From Dechloromonas sp. A34 (GTDB lineage Bacteria > Pseudomonadota > Gammaproteobacteria > Burkholderiales > Rhodocyclaceae): 64,000 bases of DNA. The translations under genes and the position numbers were made by a program. The number at the start of each line of letters is the position of its first letter. Positions within the stretch are counted from its first letter, which is position 1. This document shows, piece after piece, positions 61,496 through 64,000 of the stretch. The notes beneath the pieces were generated by a model. It did not search any database and was not told where the DNA came from. It was given only the letters and a program-made list of their open reading frames with translations. The stretch spans positions 1,922,001 through 1,986,000 of the forward strand of contig NZ_CP102486.1 in NCBI RefSeq assembly GCF_026261605.1, given 5' to 3'.

Positions 61496-62055
61496 TGAAC
61501 AAGGCGTTTGTTCGGGAGAGCGAGGGCGATGATGAGGAAGAAGAAGCCAAGGCTGCCCCAAGTCTTCCCGCAGGGACGCGCAATTACATTACGCCAGGCG
61601 GGCACGCCCGGCTGAAAAGCGAACTCGAGCAGCTCGTCAAGCGCGAGCGGCCGCATATCGTTGAAATCGTCGCTTGGGCGGCGTCGAATGGTGACCGTTC
61701 CGAAAATGGTGACTATATATATGGCAAGCGCCGCCTGCGCGAAATTGATCGCCGTATCCGTTTTCTGACCAAGCGCCTTGAAATCGCCGAAATTGTCGAC
61801 CCACTTCGTCAAGGAGATAACAATCAGATCTTCTTTGGGGCGCGGGTTACGGTAGGGGACATTGATGGCGCCGAAAACACCTATACCATCGTTGGTGTAG
61901 ATGAAACAGATGTTGCTCGCGGGCGCATCAGTTGGATATCTCCTCTGGCTCGTGCACTGATTAAGTCACGGGAGGGTGATACGGTGCGTTTTCAAAGCCC
62001 GGTCGGCATACGAGAAATCGATATTTTGGAAGTGGTTTACCAAGTAGTCGATTGA
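61495..62055 (+). CDS. greB: Transcription elongation factor GreB
   Basis: 186 aa from the ATG at 61495, overlapping the previous stop. N-terminal coiled coil (~33-100: ARLKSELEQLVKRERPHIVE, SNGDRSENGDYIYGKRRLRE with the acidic tip Asp-Arg-Ser-Glu-Asn-Gly-Asp). C-terminal FKBP-like Gre domain (~105-186: GARVTVGDIDGAENTYTIVG, SPLARALIKSREGD). The YIYGKRRLREIDRRIRFL form marks GreB rather than GreA. It stimulates cleavage of backtracked RNA by RNA polymerase. The acidic N-terminal extension (~25 residues) is unusual. Confidence 0.9.
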   Translation: MNKAFVRESEGDDEEEEAKAAPSLPAGTRNYITPGGHARLKSELEQLVKRERPHIVEIVAWAASNGDRSENGDYIYGKRRLREIDRRIRFLTKRLEIAEIVDPLRQGDNNQIFFGARVTVGDIDGAENTYTIVGVDETDVARGRISWISPLARALIKSREGDTVRFQSPVGIREIDILEVVYQVVD

Positions 62056-62117
62056 TCGTTGGTTTTGCCCCTAATGCTCGGTTTCTTTGTCTTTGATAAG
62101 AGTTTTCAAAATAGGTG

Positions 62118-62145
62118 TTGACCGTCGTTTTTGAATCTATATAAT
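62118..62145 (+). promoter_or_regulatory. rrn promoter
   Basis: TTGACC (62118-62123), 16-bp spacer, TATAAT (62140-62145), GC-rich discriminator; about 310 bp before 16S. Confidence 0.8.
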
Positions 62146-62297
62146 GCGCACCTCTTCTGCAGCGGCGGGGTTTTCCGGCGGTTGGGGGAGAGGAAGAAAA
62201 GAGAAGAAGTTGGGTGTAAAAGCTTGACGAGATGTTGGAAGTGATTCATAATCTCGCTTCTCTGCTGCTGACGGATTTAACGAGACGGCGCGGCGAG

Positions 62298-62309
62298 TGA
62301 TCTTTAACA
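62298..62309 (+). promoter_or_regulatory. boxA antitermination site in the rrn leader
   Basis: TGATCTTTAACA resembles the boxA consensus TGCTCTTTAACA bound by NusB/S10. Rest of the leader holds no gene. Confidence 0.7.
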
Positions 62310-62454
62310 ATTTGAACAACCGATAGGTGTGGGTGCCTTGATGCTAGCGATGCAAATCGCAAAAAAGTATTAAAGGCAATCACACGGATGGAGAGATCCA
62401 TCGAGGTAGAAGTTAAATTCTACCGTCAGTGAATTGTGAGTATTAGTTGGATTG

Positions 62455-63992
<1,538 letters not shown>

Positions 63993-64000
63993 GAGAAAGC

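Overview
The window comes from a GC-rich betaproteobacterium of the order Rhodocyclales, probably close to Dechloromonas or Azonexus. This rests on recall of the 16S rRNA gene at 62455-63990, on gene content (PA2778/PA2779 pair, DUF3348-DUF802-OmpA-DUF2894 operon, mhp meta-cleavage genes, a large TonB/P19/FTR1 iron locus) and on high G+C at third codon positions. No database search was possible.

Layout. 1-1.7 kb is an accessory end with an integron-type attC site, a cassette gene, a HigA antitoxin and a chimeric gene ending in the last residues of a HigB toxin. 1.67-6.06 kb is a minus-strand operon (DUF3348, DUF802, OmpA/MotB-like, DUF2894) that looks like an uncharacterised MotAB/ZorAB-type ion-driven motor. 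6.3-13 kb holds small housekeeping and redox genes: exonuclease, DedA-rhodanese, pirin, azoreductase, LysR, PA2778/PA2779. 13.1-26.3 kb is a catabolic cluster for (hydroxyphenyl)propionate-like aromatics. An IclR regulator diverges from mhpB, a two-component flavin monooxygenase, a solute-binding protein, mhpD, mhpF, mhpE, a LivH-LivM-LivG fusion, LivF, a hemerythrin protein and mhpC. The usual one-component hydroxylase MhpA is absent and the two-component monooxygenase probably replaces it.

26.3-30 kb carries a ParB-like protein, a CorC-type membrane protein and a degenerate J-domain protein. 30-33.3 kb is feoB-feoA followed by two complementary bacterioferritin subunits. 33.5-39.9 kb carries an SRAP-family protein, AsmA, and a NERD-helicase/HEPN-like pair that may be a defence module. 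39.9-51.6 kb is a long iron-acquisition locus on the minus strand: Fe-S membrane protein, FTR1, cupredoxin, porin, P19, ExbD/ExbB/TonB, HemP, TonB-dependent receptor, DUF2325 and small proteins. It has Fur-like boxes and a recurring intercistronic GCCAGCC motif. 51.7-62 kb carries a DEAD-box helicase, a hybrid sensor kinase, a DUF455 protein, an aldo/keto reductase, DUF47-PiT phosphate transport, DUF465 and GreB. A strong rrn promoter and boxA leader then lead into 16S rRNA.

Five long genes (DedA-rhodanese, LysR, mhpE, feoB, sensor kinase) are broken by six frameshifts. Each is repaired by one extra G/C at a G/C run. This looks more like sequencing or assembly error than real pseudogenization, so these genes are described as if intact but flagged.
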